From NCBI GenBank assembly GCA_030607765.1, contig JAUWJJ010000081.1, positions 1 through 5,929 on the forward strand: 5,929 nucleotides of DNA, in the 5' to 3' direction. Positions within the stretch are counted from its first letter, which is position 1, and every line of letters starts with the position of its first letter. Origin of the DNA: Candidatus Aerophobota bacterium. GTDB taxonomy: Bacteria > Aerophobota > Aerophobia > Aerophobales > B3-G15. The translations under genes were made by a program, and so were the position numbers. The notes below the pieces were generated by a model. It made no database searches. It had not been told where the DNA came from and saw only the letters and a program-made list of their open reading frames with translations. Of the stretch, positions 5,329 to 5,929 are shown piece after piece.

Positions 5329-5929
5329 TATAATCCTTTTCCAATCAAAGCTTTTCTATAAACTTGAGAAAGGCCTCCTTGTCTTTTAATCCCATCTGCT
5401 TCTGCCTGAAATAGGAGCTTCCCATTACTTAATATAGCAATGCAATCTGCTACCTGTTCAATTTCAACTAAAAGATGAGAAGATAAAAATACTGTTTTTC
5501 CTTGTTCTCCTATTATTTTAATTTTATTTAAAACTTTTTGTCTTTCCAAAGGGTCCAAGCCTTTTGTAGGCTCGTCTAAAAAAATAATTTGGGGACTGTT
5601 TAAAAGCGACTGAGCAAAAGCTAACCTTTGTTTCATCCCCGCTGAGTATTTCCTTATGCGTATATTCTTCCACTTTTCAAGATCAACTTCCCCTAACAGT
5701 TTCTTAGCATTATCCTTAGCTTTCCTTTTACTCAATCCACTTAATCTTGCCATATATTGTAAAAAACTTATCCCGGTCATATCTTCATATATTCCCGGGC
5801 ACTCAGGTAAATAACCAATATTTTTTTTGATGAAGCTTAGCTTATTTTTAAGATCATATCCTAAAATTTCTACTGAACCAGAAGTAGGTGTTATAACGCC
5901 AGTTAGAATCTGAATCAGGGTAGTTTTAC
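5328..5929 (-). CDS. ABC-2 type transporter ATP-binding subunit (5'-truncated by window edge)
   Basis: Nucleotide-binding subunit powering the neighbouring permease. The frame stays open from the stop at 5328 to the window edge, so the ATG at 5780 is internal; 199 complete codons are visible and about 40 N-terminal residues, including the first part of the Walker A loop, are outside. The visible part starts at KTTLIQILTG (end of GxxGxGKTT), then TPTSGSVEILGYD, the Q-loop region IGYLPECPGIYEDMTG (Glu instead of Gln at residue 42, as in many NosF/CcmA-like subunits), the signature YSAGMKQR (94-101), Walker B IIFLDEPT (114-121), D-loop GLDP (123-126) and H-loop SSH (149-151). All catalytic motifs in view are intact. 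The C-terminus is short, with no extra domain. It overlaps the permease gene by one base. Confidence 0.96.
   Translation of the reverse strand, partial: KTTLIQILTGVITPTSGSVEILGYDLKNKLSFIKKNIGYLPECPGIYEDMTGISFLQYMARLSGLSKRKAKDNAKKLLGEVDLEKWKNIRIRKYSAGMKQRLAFAQSLLNSPQIIFLDEPTKGLDPLERQKVLNKIKIIGEQGKTVFLSSHLLVEIEQVADCIAILSNGKLLFQAEADGIKRQGGLSQVYRKALIGKGL
5334..5338 (-). promoter_or_regulatory. Ribosome binding site of the ABC permease inside the ATPase gene
   Basis: AAGGA on the minus strand lies five bases before the permease ATG, inside the last codons of the ATPase gene. With the TAATG stop-start overlap it supports coupled translation of the two subunits. Confidence 0.55.

Noticed and set aside
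5328..5780. Short 150-residue ATPase starting at 5780
   Set aside because: Upstream codons in frame encode the Walker A end (KTT), the strand after it and the Q-loop, so the gene continues past the window edge.
5814..5837. Glutamate in place of glutamine in the Q-loop (YLPE) as a catalytic defect
   Set aside because: This substitution is common in ABC-2 exporter ATPases of the NosF/CcmA-like groups; the other motifs are intact.

Overview
The window is AT-rich, compact bacterial DNA. It reads as the chromosome of a bacterium that salvages or makes cobalamin. The base composition and the dispersed intergenic repeats would fit an anaerobic or uncultured lineage. The sequence alone does not settle the phylum and I do not name one.

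Left part, plus strand (1-2772): the 3' part of mnmE (tRNA wobble-uridine modification GTPase, its start lies before the window), then cobU six bases downstream, then cobS. CobU and CobS carry out two of the last steps of adenosylcobalamin nucleotide-loop assembly: CobU makes AdoCbi-GDP, and CobS joins it to alpha-ribazole (phosphate). The 180-base cobU-cobS gap is filled by a dispersed-repeat element with inverted ends; its right arm stops 11 bases before the cobS start codon. No cobT, cobC or cobalamin riboswitch is visible.

Right part, minus strand (2813-5929), convergent with cobS: reading leftward from the right edge, an ABC transporter ATPase (5' end outside the window) overlaps by one base an ABC-2 type permease, forming a two-gene export-type transporter operon. 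Next come two intergenic repeats, then a clearly broken lgt (prolipoprotein diacylglyceryl transferase), then an intact glycosyltransferase of the MGDG-synthase/UgtP type that probably glycosylates a membrane lipid.

The most noteworthy points are: the lgt remnant carries two independent lesions (a one-base frameshift at about codon 10 and loss of everything after the 'GGMVFY' motif); a repeat family occurs once inside the cob operon and once, in opposite orientation, beside the ABC operon; and a second palindromic repeat, with a weaker possible partner, flanks the lgt remnant. I see no CRISPR array, phage, toxin-antitoxin, RNA gene or transposase, and no convincing undescribed multi-gene system.
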